From the NCBI GenBank assembly GCA_030613445.1, contig JAUWLY010000192.1, positions 1 through 5,944 on the forward strand: a stretch of DNA of 5,944 bases, given 5' to 3'. Positions within the stretch are counted from its first letter, which is position 1. Each line of letters opens with the position of its first letter. Positions 5,480 through 5,944 of this stretch are shown here, piece after piece. The notes below the pieces were generated by a model. That model was given only the letters and a program-made list of their open reading frames with translations. It was not told where the DNA came from and did not search any database. A program made the position numbers and the translations under genes. Source of the DNA: Candidatus Stahliibacteriota bacterium. Lineage in GTDB: Bacteria; Hydrothermota; Tepidihabitantia; SM23-42.

Positions 5480-5944
5480 TTAGATTTTGCTTATTAAAGC
5501 ATAATTCCTTTTTTCATCATCCCCTCGGCGATAAGAATAAAAATATTCTGGATGGCATTTTGTGCAGAGGTCGAGTGATGCGAGTAAATCTTTATTCCCC
5601 AAATCTTCGATTACTGCAGATTTAAGATCAAGAAAATATTTTTGATCTTTGAGAACAATAGCATTTTTATATTTTTTATTAAACAACTCAACAACGTCTT
5701 GTTTAACCTCATAACAACAAGGACCTATTGAGGCGCCGAGACAGTATTTGTAATTATCCATTAATTCTTTTGCCCTTTTTACAATGCCTTTAATAATGCC
5801 TTGCCACCCGCAATGAATAATACAGACTTTTTTATCATTAAAAAGATATACGGGTAAACAATCGGCAATTTTTATACCAGGAACAATGTTCCTTTTTTGT
5901 AAGATTAAACCATCCCCCATACGACTACCATTAGAATCAAGATT
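5480..5944 (-). CDS. pgeF: YfiH/PgeF family polyphenol oxidase-type (laccase-domain) purine nucleoside phosphorylase, 5' truncated
   Basis: The frame is open to the right edge of the window: eight codons precede the ATG at 5920, and the family's N-terminal third is missing, so that ATG is internal. About 154 residues of a normally roughly 240-260-residue protein are visible. The hallmarks are GDGLIL (family aDal.T), ADCLPVYLF with the metal-ligand Cys (codon 5858-5860), IHCGWQGIIKG with the metal-ligand His (codon 5813-5815), LGASIGPCCYEV, and the C-terminal LCTKCHPEYFYSYRRGDDEKR. The third ligand, a His in the N-terminal part, is outside the window. Members are cytosolic zinc enzymes that cleave purine nucleosides (phosphorolysis, with adenosine deaminase activity in some). 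In E. coli the family member was also linked to peptidoglycan editing. The old 'laccase' label is a misnomer. The gene is convergent with the large secreted-protein gene and probably unrelated to it in function. The C-terminus is complete, ending in TAA. Confidence 0.92.
   Translation of the reverse strand, partial: NLDSNGSRMGDGLILQKRNIVPGIKIADCLPVYLFNDKKVCIIHCGWQGIIKGIVKRAKELMDNYKYCLGASIGPCCYEVKQDVVELFNKKYKNAIVLKDQKYFLDLKSAVIEDLGNKDLLASLDLCTKCHPEYFYSYRRGDDEKRNYALISKI

Noticed and set aside
5480..5920. Taking the ATG at 5920 as the true start of the minus-strand gene.
   Set aside because: The frame continues to the window edge with plausible family sequence, and the N-terminal region containing the first metal-ligand His would be missing.

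Overview
The window is moderately AT-rich and gene-dense. It holds three protein-coding genes, two of them cut by the window edges. Reading left to right: (i) the 3' end of a plus-strand gene whose product ends in a type IX secretion system (T9SS) type A-like C-terminal sorting domain (2-256); (ii) one very large intact plus-strand gene, 331-5346 (1671 residues), encoding a secreted multidomain protein; (iii) a convergent minus-strand gene, 5480-5944, whose 5' end lies beyond the right edge. Gene (iii) belongs to the YfiH/PgeF 'laccase-domain' purine nucleoside phosphorylase family. I see no tRNA, rRNA, CRISPR array, insertion sequence or integrase.

The large protein dominates the window. From the N-terminus it reads as a Sec signal peptide, a putative TIM-barrel glycoside-hydrolase-like domain (closest in feel to the 'hypothetical glycosyl hydrolase' GHL15 type), and two successive beta-rich jelly-roll/CBM-like modules. 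Next come an Ig-like module and a second Ig-like module split by an inserted CBM4/9-like domain, then a third Ig-like module. A six-blade NHL-type beta-propeller, a Gly-rich linker and a FlgD/T9SS type A-like C-terminal domain finish it. The picture is a large exported or surface-attached protein that may bind or process carbohydrate. The enzymatic assignment is an inference, and the substrate cannot be read from the sequence.

Two consecutive genes with C-terminal sorting domains suggest an organism with a T9SS, i.e. the Bacteroidetes/FCB group or an uncultured phylum using similar tails, such as candidate division WOR-3. The WOR-3-like impression comes from memory of such NHL/Ig/sorting-domain mosaics and is not established by this window. 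The strong AGGAGG Shine-Dalgarno before the large gene argues mildly against typical Bacteroidetes, which often lack one.

The most notable non-obvious signals are a five-unit 7-bp tandem repeat embedded in frame in the C-terminal sorting domain (5181-5215), the domain-within-domain insertion (3226-3720), and a short convergent intergenic stretch carrying an orphan Shine-Dalgarno-like sequence (5347-5479). I found no convincing evidence of a wholly new multi-gene system. The large gene is best described as an unusual domain assembly from known building blocks.
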